Assembly (NCBI RefSeq): GCF_019744875.1
Contig: NZ_JAIETU010000006.1
Span: 186,001-250,000, forward strand
Origin: Hyphomicrobium sp.
GTDB taxonomy: Bacteria > Pseudomonadota > Alphaproteobacteria > Rhizobiales > Hyphomicrobiaceae
DNA length: 64,000 bases
Direction of reading: 5' to 3'
Both the position numbers and the translations under genes were made by a program. The notes beneath the pieces were generated by a model that had not been told where the DNA came from, made no database searches, and was given only the letters and a program-made list of their open reading frames with translations. The first letter of the stretch is position 1. Each line of letters starts with the position of its first letter. Positions 9,345 through 23,025 of this stretch are shown here, piece by piece.

Positions 9345-9452
9345 GGGTCTGGGCGGATGTCGGCAGCCGGTCTCCCACGGCTGACGAATCATGCTCAAGT
9401 GGCGGGTGTGGCTGGGCCACCCCGCCACGATCCCGCCGTTTTCCAAAACGAC

Positions 9453-10160
9453 ATGTCCGTCATGACAACACACACCCTCCCTCGCGCCCTCGGGCTGCTG
9501 CTGCTCGCGCTCAGCCTTTCTCAGGGCTCTTCCCTGGCCGCCCGCGCCGCGGATCTCCCGCCGCTCAAGTCGGGAGACATCGTTTTTCAGAATACGTCGG
9601 GAAGCGCGCAAGAGGCGATCATGCTCGCGTCGGGCACGCAGTACACGCACGTCGGGCTGGTCGATGTCGACGCGAAGGGACGCGCCGTGGTCATCGAAGC
9701 CGTGGGGCCGGTGCGGGTGATGCCGCTCGAGAGCTGGATCAAGAACGGCAGCGGCAAGAAGGTGACCGTGAAGCGGTTGAAGGCGCTGTCGGACGCCGAC
9801 GCGAAGGAAGCGGTGGCGCGGGCGCGGTCGTATCTCGGCCGGCCTTACGATCATTTCTATTATGAGACGCGCGACCAGATCTATTGCAGCGAGCTGATCT
9901 ATGCGGCCTTCAAGGAGGGCGCGAACATTACGGTCGGCGTCGAGCAGAAAGTCCGCGACTTGAACATCAGCACGCCTGCGGCGCGCAAACTGATCAAGGA
10001 GCGCTGGCGGGCGCATCCGCTCTGCAAGGCGAAGCGGGCCGAGAATTTCCAGGCCTGCTACGATCTCATCCTGGACCAGACGCTGGTGACGCCGGCGAGC
10101 ATCGCGCGCGACAGCCAAGTCGAGACGATCTACACGAACTTCGGCAAGGACGCTGAGTAG
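9453..10160 (+). CDS. Exported YiiX/YebB-like N1pC/P60 cysteine hydrolase
   Basis: A 235-residue protein. Residues 1-33 form a signal peptide (LGLLLLALSLSQGSSLA then AARAAD). The mature part starts with LKSGDIVFQN, followed by His66 in YTHVGLV and Cys145 in IYCSELIYAA, the catalytic pair of the permuted papain-fold family that includes E. coli YiiX and YaeF. These enzymes are thought to cut amide or ester bonds in envelope substrates such as lipids or peptidoglycan, but the substrate is unknown. ATG 9453 is chosen; ATG 9462 would also keep the signal peptide. It converges with the response regulator at 10228. Confidence 0.88.
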   Translation: MSVMTTHTLPRALGLLLLALSLSQGSSLAARAADLPPLKSGDIVFQNTSGSAQEAIMLASGTQYTHVGLVDVDAKGRAVVIEAVGPVRVMPLESWIKNGSGKKVTVKRLKALSDADAKEAVARARSYLGRPYDHFYYETRDQIYCSELIYAAFKEGANITVGVEQKVRDLNISTPAARKLIKERWRAHPLCKAKRAENFQACYDLILDQTLVTPASIARDSQVETIYTNFGKDAE

Positions 10161-10227
10161 GCGAAACCCCACGAAGCGAGCGGGGCGTGAGACACGTGCG
10201 CCTTGTGTCCCGGTGTAACAGGCGCAA

Positions 10228-10602
10228 TCAGGTGGACTGGTCTGCCAGACACTTTCTCAGCGTGTCGCAGATCTGGAAATCGTCATAGGGTTTGTCGACG
10301 CGGAATTTCGCGCGGTCCTTCGAGCGCAGTGCGCCTTCGCCGTAGCCGGTGGCGAACATGAAGGGAATGGCGCGATCTTCGAGCGCATCGGCCACCGCGG
10401 CGGATGTCTGACCCGATCCAAGGTTGACGTCGAGAACCGCGCAATCCACGTCGTCTTGCTCGAGCAGGGTCAGGGCCTGGGGCACATCGTAGGCGGGGCC
10501 CAGGACGACGCAGCCGGCCGTTTCCAGGATGTCGGCCAAGACGATGCCGATCAAAGGCTCGTCTTCGAGCACCAGCACGCGTTTTCCGGCCAGCGGGCGC
10601 AT
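10228..10602 (-). CDS. Single-domain FAT GUY-type response regulator
   Basis: A 124-residue receiver with no output domain. The phosphoacceptor is Asp58 (CAVLDVN), the acidic pair lies in VLEDEP near residues 12-15 and the conserved Lys is K104 (VDKPYDD). Residues 80-88 read PFMFATGYG, which matches the FAT GUY signature of single-domain regulators that pair with HWE/HisKA_2 kinases, for example in the alphaproteobacterial general stress response. Its ATG shares one base with the stop of the upstream kinase gene (TGATG), so the two are translationally coupled. It is likely to shuttle phosphoryl groups or act as a diffusible output or phosphate sink for the kinases encoded just upstream. Confidence 0.93.
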   Translation of the reverse strand: MRPLAGKRVLVLEDEPLIGIVLADILETAGCVVLGPAYDVPQALTLLEQDDVDCAVLDVNLGSGQTSAAVADALEDRAIPFMFATGYGEGALRSKDRAKFRVDKPYDDFQICDTLRKCLADQST

Positions 10603-12041
10603 CAGACTTGCCCCTCGATCGGCAACGTGAACTGGCACAGCACACCGATGTCGCGATAATGGCATGAGTATTCTCCACTCGGCTGGGCGGCCAGGGACTT
10701 GAGAAGACGCGTTCCGAAGCCGGTGGTTTCCGGTTCGATGGCGGGCGGACCGCCGCGTTCGTCCCATTCAAATTGCAGCCGCTTGCTCGGCGGGGCCTTG
10801 GCGATCGTCCAGGCCACGTCGATGCGTCCCGACGGCACCGTGTAGGCGCCATACTTCACCGCATTGGTGAGCAGTTCGTGAATGGCGAGCGTGACGGAGA
10901 TCGCGTCACGCGACGAGAGGACCACGTCGTCGCCGCGGAGCGTGAGGCGCGCGTCCGTCTCGGCGCGGTAAGGCGCGAACAACGCATCCAGGATGTCGTT
11001 GAGGCGCGCGCCCTTCCATCGGCTCTGGGTCAGCAGGTTGTGGCCGGTGGCGAGCGCCTGGATGCGCGAGAGAAAGCGCTGCTTCTGCTCGCTCTGCGCG
11101 CCCGACAGACTCTGGTGGGCAATCGACTGAACCGTCGCCAGCATGTTCTTGACGCGATGATTGAGCTCTTCGATGAGCAGAGAGCGCGCCTCCTCGGCCT
11201 GCTTGCGCTCCGTGATGTCGACTGTGAGCCCGGTCAGGGAGCCGGGCAGGCCGTTCGGATCGGGCACGTAGTGGCCCTGCTCGCGCAGCCATCGCACGGT
11301 GCCGTCGTTGTGGTGGATGCGCATTTCAGCTTCGTAAGCGCCGCGCTCCTTGATCGCCTTCTGCCAGGCGTCGGTTACGAGTTCGAGATCGTCCTCGTGA
11401 ATGCGGTCGAGCCAGGCGCGCGTCGGGCCGATGCTTTCGAGCGGCTGAAGGCCGAGGATGGCGTTCAGATTTTCGTCGCGCTGGCTCACCTGGGCCGTGA
11501 GGTCGTGTCGCCACGTGCCCATTTTTGCCGCCGTTAGCGCCTGACGCAGCTGCTCGTCGCTTTTGCGCAGGCGCGACGAGGAGGCTTCAAGCTCGGCGGT
11601 GCGCTCGGCAACGCGTTGCTCAAGCGTGGCCGCGATGGCCTCGAGCTCGCGTGCCTTGCGATAGAGCTCGACGAAGATCTTCACCTTGGCCCGCAGGATT
11701 TGCGGCACGACCGGCACCGGCACGTAATCGACCGCGCCGAACTCGTACCCCTTGATGCGGTCGAGATCCGTGAGAAGCACGGCGGAGATGAAAATAACGG
11801 CGATGTCCTGGAAGCGGGGATGCTCGCGGATCATCTGCACCAGCTCGAAGCCGTCGAGATCCGGCATGCAGACATCGACGAGCACGACGGCGACGTCGGT
11901 CTTGAGCAGAACCGCAAGCGCTTCGCTGGCAGAGCTTGCCGTGATGAGGTTTTCCTGAAGATCGCTCAGGATCACCTCGTAGCTCAGCAGTTTTGCCGGC
12001 TGGTCATCGACGAGCAGAATGTTGACGGGCGTCGCGCGCAC
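10602..12041 (-). CDS. Receiver-PAS-HWE histidine kinase
   Basis: A 479-residue soluble hybrid with an N-terminal receiver. The receiver (about 5-120) has Asp56 in VLVDVCMPDLDG, but the usual Lys-Pro near its end is replaced by Val109-Pro110. A coiled coil (125-165), a PAS domain (165-280, with PAC-like end GLTVDITERK) and an HWE kinase core follow. The phosphoacceptor is His295 in EELNHRVKNM, HELLTNAVKYGA is the N-box, and the WxE mark is W426-D-E428. A GTG start at 12041 is chosen because AGGAG lies just before it, overlapping the stop of the upstream giant kinase. It probably receives phosphate from that kinase, with the FAT GUY regulator as partner. Confidence 0.9.
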   Translation of the reverse strand: MRATPVNILLVDDQPAKLLSYEVILSDLQENLITASSASEALAVLLKTDVAVVLVDVCMPDLDGFELVQMIREHPRFQDIAVIFISAVLLTDLDRIKGYEFGAVDYVPVPVVPQILRAKVKIFVELYRKARELEAIAATLEQRVAERTAELEASSSRLRKSDEQLRQALTAAKMGTWRHDLTAQVSQRDENLNAILGLQPLESIGPTRAWLDRIHEDDLELVTDAWQKAIKERGAYEAEMRIHHNDGTVRWLREQGHYVPDPNGLPGSLTGLTVDITERKQAEEARSLLIEELNHRVKNMLATVQSIAHQSLSGAQSEQKQRFLSRIQALATGHNLLTQSRWKGARLNDILDALFAPYRAETDARLTLRGDDVVLSSRDAISVTLAIHELLTNAVKYGAYTVPSGRIDVAWTIAKAPPSKRLQFEWDERGGPPAIEPETTGFGTRLLKSLAAQPSGEYSCHYRDIGVLCQFTLPIEGQV

Positions 12042-12052
12042 GGGCGTCTCTC

Positions 12053-18343
<6,291 letters not shown>

Positions 18344-18432
18344 TTGATGCTCCGGACGACATACAGGTCGGTTGGTCAGTGCAAAGGTCTCGCGGGGGCG
18401 GGCTAGTGCTCGTCCCGGGTATTAAGCAGGCG

Positions 18433-18708
18433 CTATTTTCGTCGGCTGGGTCTGTTCTTGAGAACGATTGCGCAAATGATGAGGCAGAAGGTGAGGAGGC
18501 GCATCAGGTAGTAGAACGGCTCGTGCTCTTTCGAGACCTGCGTCAATCCCAGGATGAAGCGGCCAATGGAGTCGACGCCGAACGCGATGGCGAAGAAGAG
18601 GAAGAACACGTCGTGTGTCTGGCGCCAGAAACGCAGGAAGAAGAGCGCGGCCAGAAAGGATGCCATCGCCACCGCGCCGAGCAGGACTGAATCGACCGGA
18701 TCGTTCAT
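18433..18708 (-). CDS. Small three-helix membrane protein (DUF5985-like)
   Basis: A 91-residue protein with three hydrophobic segments at about 6-24, 31-52 and 66-83 and a basic tail (KNRPSRRK). Sequence features such as FFLRFWRQTHDVFFLFFAIAF resemble the DUF5985 family, whose function is unknown. Its ATG overlaps the stop of the preceding gene (ATGA), so the two similar-sized membrane proteins are translationally coupled and may form a complex. It lies 89 bases before the soluble giant kinase, which makes a role as membrane input for that kinase possible but unproven. Confidence 0.8.
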   Translation of the reverse strand: MNDPVDSVLLGAVAMASFLAALFFLRFWRQTHDVFFLFFAIAFGVDSIGRFILGLTQVSKEHEPFYYLMRLLTFCLIICAIVLKNRPSRRK

Positions 18709-18965
18709 TCCGTGTCCCATACCAAGCCGTAGAGGAGGATCATCATCGCGACGAGCGCGGTGGACGTGCGCCAATAGGAGAAATCGACATCGGGAAAGAC
18801 GACCTTGTCGAGCACGAGGAGCGCGTTGTTGAGCGTCAATCCCGCAAAGCACAGGCCGCTCCAGAGCAGCAGGCGATAGCCGCCCGCGCGATAGGCCTGG
18901 AGCAACAGCACGGTGCAGAGAAGCGCCGTCAGGGCACACAGGGTGTAAATCGTGGCAACGATCAT
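18705..18965 (-). CDS. Small three-helix membrane protein (DUF5985-like), paralogue-like partner
   Basis: An 86-residue protein with three predicted helices (about 2-24, 30-50 and 64-82). It shares general layout with its downstream neighbour, including an aromatic turn (YRAGGYRLLLWSGLCFAG) between helices one and two. The ATG overlaps the stop of the winged-helix gene (ATGA), and its own stop overlaps the next ATG, so three proteins are made in coupled fashion. Function unknown; an envelope sensor subunit is one reading. Confidence 0.8.
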   Translation of the reverse strand: MIVATIYTLCALTALLCTVLLLQAYRAGGYRLLLWSGLCFAGLTLNNALLVLDKVVFPDVDFSYWRTSTALVAMMILLYGLVWDTE

Positions 18966-19363
18966 CCCCGGTCCTTTCTCAGCTTGAACGCGTTGGCGAA
19001 CTCGCGAATTCGGCGCGGCTTGCCGTGAATGATGTTCGTGACCGCGATCAGATTTTCCGCATAGGTCTCGGCGAGGCGTTCCACCATGCGTTCCGTTTCG
19101 GGTGGGCAGGAAAAGCGGTAGGTGCCGTCGCCGCACGTGAGAAGTCCGTCGGCGCATAGGTTCTCGAGGATTTCGAGCGTCTCCTGCTCGGAGATGTAAA
19201 GGCGCCGCGATATGGACGCGACATCCCAAGTTTGGTTTCGGACTTCGGGCCGGGTTTCGGAGACATGACGGCGCAGGAGCAGCAGGGCCTCAATTTGAGC
19301 GATCGAGTCGATGTGCCGAACGATGAAAGTCTGCAGATCGTGCGGGATCGGGCTATCCGGCAT
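18962..19363 (-). CDS. Winged-helix protein, hypothetical regulator
   Basis: A 133-residue protein from an ATG at 19363 preceded by AAAGGTGGCG. Residues about 20-85 look like a winged helix: WDVASISRRLYISEQETLEI, then ENLCADGLLTCGDGTYRF, followed by a helical tail to residue 130 with a basic end. Such short proteins can bind DNA or act as protein adaptors. It is the first gene of a tightly coupled operon leading to the two small membrane proteins and then the kinases, so it may regulate this operon or relay its output. Confidence 0.75.
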   Translation of the reverse strand: MPDSPIPHDLQTFIVRHIDSIAQIEALLLLRRHVSETRPEVRNQTWDVASISRRLYISEQETLEILENLCADGLLTCGDGTYRFSCPPETERMVERLAETYAENLIAVTNIIHGKPRRIREFANAFKLRKDRG

Positions 19364-19811
19364 CGCCACCTTTCGCTTCCACCTCGATCGACATTGCGCG
19401 CGCGGAAAGCTTGAGAGGCCTACACGCGGCGATGGAGCAGACAGAATTCGAGCATGCAGCCTCGTGAGCCGCACGCCCGGGCGGGCGCGGCGAACGCGAC
19501 GATTGGCACAAGCGTCCCCCGTCACAGGCGGTCGACCGGCTGGATGTCCGTTCGGATGAGCAACCGTGGCGCTCGCGCGTGACTAGCTTTGCTCAACACC
19601 GAAGTCGCGGTTCGGTTCCACCGGGTCCGCATTTTTTGCGGGGCGTGGCCGGGGATGCCGTCGCGGGGCGGCGACTGCTTCACGCACAACAGGGCGGCGG
19701 GCCTGATGCCGTGGGCCGCGCATAGGAATTTTCAGAGATTGGCTTCGAGAGACCGGTTCGGAGAGATTTTCCGGCTGCGGCCTTCGCATCACGTGCGGAA
19801 GGCGATGGTGT
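19364..19811. other. Intergenic stretch between the signalling operon and tRNA-fMet
   Basis: No open frame here looks coding on either strand. The part next to 19363 should hold the promoter of the minus-strand signalling operon. I see no clear -35/-10 pair that I can defend. Confidence 0.5.
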
Positions 19812-19888
<77 letters not shown>

Positions 19889-20219
19889 ATACCGACACAT
19901 ACTGACGCGACACGGCTTTCCGCGAGGGAAGCCCTTGTCACGTCTCGAACGATCCGGCCAACGGCTTGATCTTGAGGGCCGCGCGATCCTCAACCGAGGA
20001 TCAGGCCCGTTCGATGCCGCCCCGGAGGCGGCTTGGCGTGGTCTATAGCATGATTTTCCGGTTTGTGAAGTCCTAAGCCCGCGTCACTCTTGTCTCTCGT
20101 CCTGTGCGGTTTTAACCCGGGATGTGCCACCAGCCCTGAACTTTGGTGTAAGCTCGGCTTCGGGCGCGCTCGTCGGCCCGATTTGGCCCACAAGAATTCG
20201 AAACGAGACTTCGCACGCA
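19889..20219. other. Intergenic stretch between tRNA-fMet and pabBC
   Basis: This should hold the tRNA promoter (transcribed leftward) and the pabBC promoter (transcribed rightward). No protein-like frame or strong hairpin was recognised. Confidence 0.5.
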
Positions 20220-22076
20220 ATGGCACCTGCCGATCGCCTTCGGGCCGATACCACCGGTGAAAGACCTGCCGGTGCGTCACTTGAAGAGACATTCGTTCTC
20301 CTGGACAACAGCTCCGGCCGGGGAGCGCCCTCCCTGCTGTTCACGCATCCGACCGAGATCGTTTCGGCCTGGACGCCCGAGGAGGTGCCGGCGGCCCTGG
20401 CGCGGCTCGAAGCCGCCGCCGACGCCGGCCTGCATGCGGCGGGCTTTTTTGCCTATGAGCTCGGCTATGTGCTCGAGCCCAAGCTGATGGAGCTGATGCC
20501 GGAGGGCCGGAACGTCCCGTTGCTGTGGTTTGGTCTCTACAAGAGCCCCCGCGTCATGAAGGAGGCGGAGGTCGACCACTGGCTGGCCACGCACACCCGC
20601 AGCGGATCCTACCAATTCACGTCCGTGACGCGGGCCTGGGACCAGACCGAGTATGAGCAGAAGTTTTCGGCCGTGCAGGACAAGATCCGCGCCGGCGACA
20701 TTTATCAGCTCAACCTGACGTTCAAGGCGCGCTTCCGCCTCGAAGGATCGCCGCTGACGTTCTATCGCGACATGCGCCAGCGCCAGCGCGTCGCCTATGC
20801 CGGGATCGTCGACACGGGCGACGTGACGGTGCTGTCGGCCAGCCCGGAGCTGTTCATCGAAAAGCACGGGCCTGTCGTTTCGACACGGCCGATGAAGGGC
20901 ACCGCGCCGCGCGCGGGCACGCCGGAGGCGGACGCCGATCAGCGCCGCGTGCTGTCGAGCGACATCAAGCAGCGTGCCGAAAACCTGATGATCGTGGACC
21001 TGATGCGCAACGACCTGGGGCGCATTGCGGAGGTCGGCAGCGTCAACGTCACAGATCTCTTCACGGTCGAGACGTTCCGGACGTTGCACCAGATGACCTC
21101 GGGCGTGACCGCGACCTTGAAGGATGGGCTCGGCCTCGCCGATCTGATCCGCGCCATTTTCCCGCCGGGGTCGGTGATCGGCGCGCCCAAGATCCGGGCC
21201 ATGGAGCTGATCCGCGACTATGAAACGGAGCCGCGCGGCGTCTATTGCGGGGCGATCGGGCACATCACGCCCACGGGCGAGGCGCTGTTCAACGTCGCGA
21301 TCCGCACGCCGGTCGTGTTTCGCGACGGGCGCGGCGAAATGGGGATCGGTTCAGGCGTCGTGTACGACTCGGTCGGCGCCAAGGAGTACGCCGAGTGCCT
21401 GCTCAAGATGAAGTTCCTGACCGACCCGCCGAAGCGTTTCGAGCTGATCGAAACGATCCTGCATGACGCGGGCACCGGATACTGGCTGCTGGAGGGCCAT
21501 CTCAAGCGGCTTACCGCGTCGGCGGCCTACTTCGGCTATGCGTTCGATGAGGGGGCGGCGCGGGACGCTCTCGCGGCGGCGGTGGCTGGCCGGCAGGGCG
21601 AGCGCCTCCGGGTGCGCCTGCTTCTGGCCGAGGACGGCACCCTCAGCATCTCCGTAACCGAACAGGCGCCGCAACGCCCCGAAGCCGTGATGCGCTATGT
21701 GATTTCCGATACGCGCCTCGACAGCACGAACGCGTTCCTGTTCCACAAGACCACGCGCCGCGAACTCTACGATCGCGAGTGGCAGCACTATGCGGACACC
21801 CAGGGCTCCGACGAGGTTCTCTATCTCAACGAGCGGGGCGAGGTGGCGGAGGGAAGCCGGACCAACGTGTTCATCGAAAAGAACGGGCGGCTGCTGACCC
21901 CGCCGCTGTCGTCTGGATTGCTGCCGGGCGTGCTTCGCGCCGAGCTGATCGCCCAGGGCCGGGCGCACGAGGCCGTGCTGACACTCGACGACCTCGCGGG
22001 CGCGGACGCCGTGTTCGTTGGGAATTCCGTGCGAGGTTTGGTGAAGGCCGAGGCGCTGGGCCAAGGAGCTGCGTGA
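20220..22076 (+). CDS. pabBC: Bifunctional aminodeoxychorismate synthase component I / 4-amino-4-deoxychorismate lyase
   Basis: A 618-residue fusion. Residues about 100-385 are the chorismate-binding PabB part: TRPMKGTAPR, ENLMIVDLMRNDLGRI, IFPPGSVIGAPKIRAME and GIGSGVVYDS are hallmark segments. Residues about 405-615 are a PabC-type PLP aminotransferase class IV domain, with FHKTTRRELYD supplying the likely PLP lysine and LNERGEVAEGSRTNVFI. PabB with the glutaminase PabA makes aminodeoxychorismate, and PabC releases pyruvate to give 4-aminobenzoate for folate. pabA is not in the window. ATG 20220 is chosen; an upstream in-frame ATG at 20124 adds non-conserved residues. Confidence 0.95.
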   Translation: MAPADRLRADTTGERPAGASLEETFVLLDNSSGRGAPSLLFTHPTEIVSAWTPEEVPAALARLEAAADAGLHAAGFFAYELGYVLEPKLMELMPEGRNVPLLWFGLYKSPRVMKEAEVDHWLATHTRSGSYQFTSVTRAWDQTEYEQKFSAVQDKIRAGDIYQLNLTFKARFRLEGSPLTFYRDMRQRQRVAYAGIVDTGDVTVLSASPELFIEKHGPVVSTRPMKGTAPRAGTPEADADQRRVLSSDIKQRAENLMIVDLMRNDLGRIAEVGSVNVTDLFTVETFRTLHQMTSGVTATLKDGLGLADLIRAIFPPGSVIGAPKIRAMELIRDYETEPRGVYCGAIGHITPTGEALFNVAIRTPVVFRDGRGEMGIGSGVVYDSVGAKEYAECLLKMKFLTDPPKRFELIETILHDAGTGYWLLEGHLKRLTASAAYFGYAFDEGAARDALAAAVAGRQGERLRVRLLLAEDGTLSISVTEQAPQRPEAVMRYVISDTRLDSTNAFLFHKTTRRELYDREWQHYADTQGSDEVLYLNERGEVAEGSRTNVFIEKNGRLLTPPLSSGLLPGVLRAELIAQGRAHEAVLTLDDLAGADAVFVGNSVRGLVKAEALGQGAA

Positions 22077-22223
22077 GGGCGGCGGGGGGTGGCCGATGCC
22101 GACCCGGGCTCGCCGCCTGGGGGCCGCCAAGCCCGGCAAATGCCGTTTGCCGGGGAAGGGCCAGCGTATCAGGGGTGGCGGGCCGGGCAGGGGCATGAGT
22201 TCATGGTGAACGGCGCTTTACCG

Positions 22224-22285
22224 TTCAGGGCTCGCCCTCATTACTTTTTAAGGGCTCCGCGCTCATTGCCCTTCAGGGCCTCGCC
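22224..22285. repeat. Short dispersed-repeat-like cluster
   Basis: Three related segments follow each other: TTCAGGGCTCGCCCTCATT (22224), AAGGGCTCCGCGCTCATTGC (22250) and TTCAGGGCCTCGCC (22272). A related order of words (AGGGCTCCG, GCTCA, TTGC, GGGCCTCGCC) occurs at 52082-52114 upstream of motA. Confidence 0.5.
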
Positions 22286-22301
22286 ATATGGCCAGGCCCT
22301 G
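22274..22301. repeat. 28-base near-perfect palindrome downstream of pabBC
   Basis: The arms CAGGGCCT and AGGCCCTG enclose the perfect palindrome GCCATATGGC; only one base pair in the 28 is mismatched (C at 22282 against C at 22293). No T tract follows on either strand, so it is not a standard terminator. It could be a protein binding site, a cruciform or the core of the adjacent repeat. Confidence 0.8.
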
Positions 22302-22316
22302 TCGGCGGGAAAGCGC

Positions 22317-22523
22317 TTAGTTGGCTTGGTTCTGGATACCGGCCTGCGGGGCCTGGATCGACGCGGTCTCAGCGCTGCTGCGATGGAACGCGGCAATCAG
22401 AAACGTCACGCCTGCGAGCGTGAGGGCGACGGCAAGGCCGATCTCACGGGCGCATTTGCGAGCGCGATCGGCGAATTGTCCATGCTGCATCTTGCGTATC
22501 ATCATGACCGTTAACTTGCGCAT
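22317..22523 (-). CDS. Small hypothetical membrane protein
   Basis: A 68-residue frame with a basic N-terminus (MRKLTVMMIRKMQHGQFADR) and one hydrophobic helix at about residues 28-46 (IGLAVALTLAGVTFLIAAF), then a polar tail rich in Gln and Ala. AGG lies about six bases before the ATG at 22523. Two later ATGs (about residues 7-8) are possible starts. There is no family I recognise. It lies downstream of the other small membrane gene at 22639. Confidence 0.5.
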   Translation of the reverse strand: MRKLTVMMIRKMQHGQFADRARKCAREIGLAVALTLAGVTFLIAAFHRSSAETASIQAPQAGIQNQAN

Positions 22524-22638
22524 GTCAGCCTATCGAATCCAGCGCACCGAACGACGCGCGTCAGAAGCGCACAGCAGACAAGGCCCAGCGTTTGAACGAC
22601 GCAATCCTGCCATTTTCGATACGCTTCGGGCGGCCCCG

Positions 22639-22815
22639 TTAAAGGCCGCGCATGACGCATCCGAAGATGAGCACGAGCTGCGCAACCAGAATAACCCAAA
22701 ATTCTTGACCTGAAATGTACGGAATTGACGCACTGAACATCACGCTGACCAGGGCCAGCACCGTGAGGATCACCGAGAGCATGTAGGTCAGGATGCCTGG
22801 GGACTTGAGAACCAT
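22639..22815 (-). CDS. Small two-helix membrane protein
   Basis: A 58-residue protein from ATG 22815, nine bases behind a clear AGGAG ribosome site. It has two hydrophobic helices: about residues 9-29 (LTYMLSVILTVLALVSVMF) and 39-56 (FWVILVAQLVLIFGCVM), joined by a short polar turn (SIPYISGQE), with almost no charge elsewhere. Good codon flow and the strong ribosome site support a real gene. Function unknown. Confidence 0.62.
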   Translation of the reverse strand: MVLKSPGILTYMLSVILTVLALVSVMFSASIPYISGQEFWVILVAQLVLIFGCVMRGL

Positions 22816-23025
22816 CGCGTCGATCTCCTAAATCCTAAACGTAAATATTGCTGCACAAGCCGCGCGCGACTCGTCCGAATTCGCGAGTCACGCGATGCGC
22901 TTATAGCAGCCGAGCCCTGGGCCAGCAGGGGCATCGCGGCAACACACAGAAATGAGAAGTGGGCGGTTCGGGCCAGCCGGCGAAACCTGTGCATCACGGG
23001 CAATCGGAGCTTGATTTTCCGGGGT

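Noticed and set aside
22530-22733. A 67-residue minus-strand frame between the small membrane genes
   Set aside because: It overlaps the better-supported 58-residue gene, has no ribosome site, and its Ser/Arg/Cys-rich composition is not protein-like.
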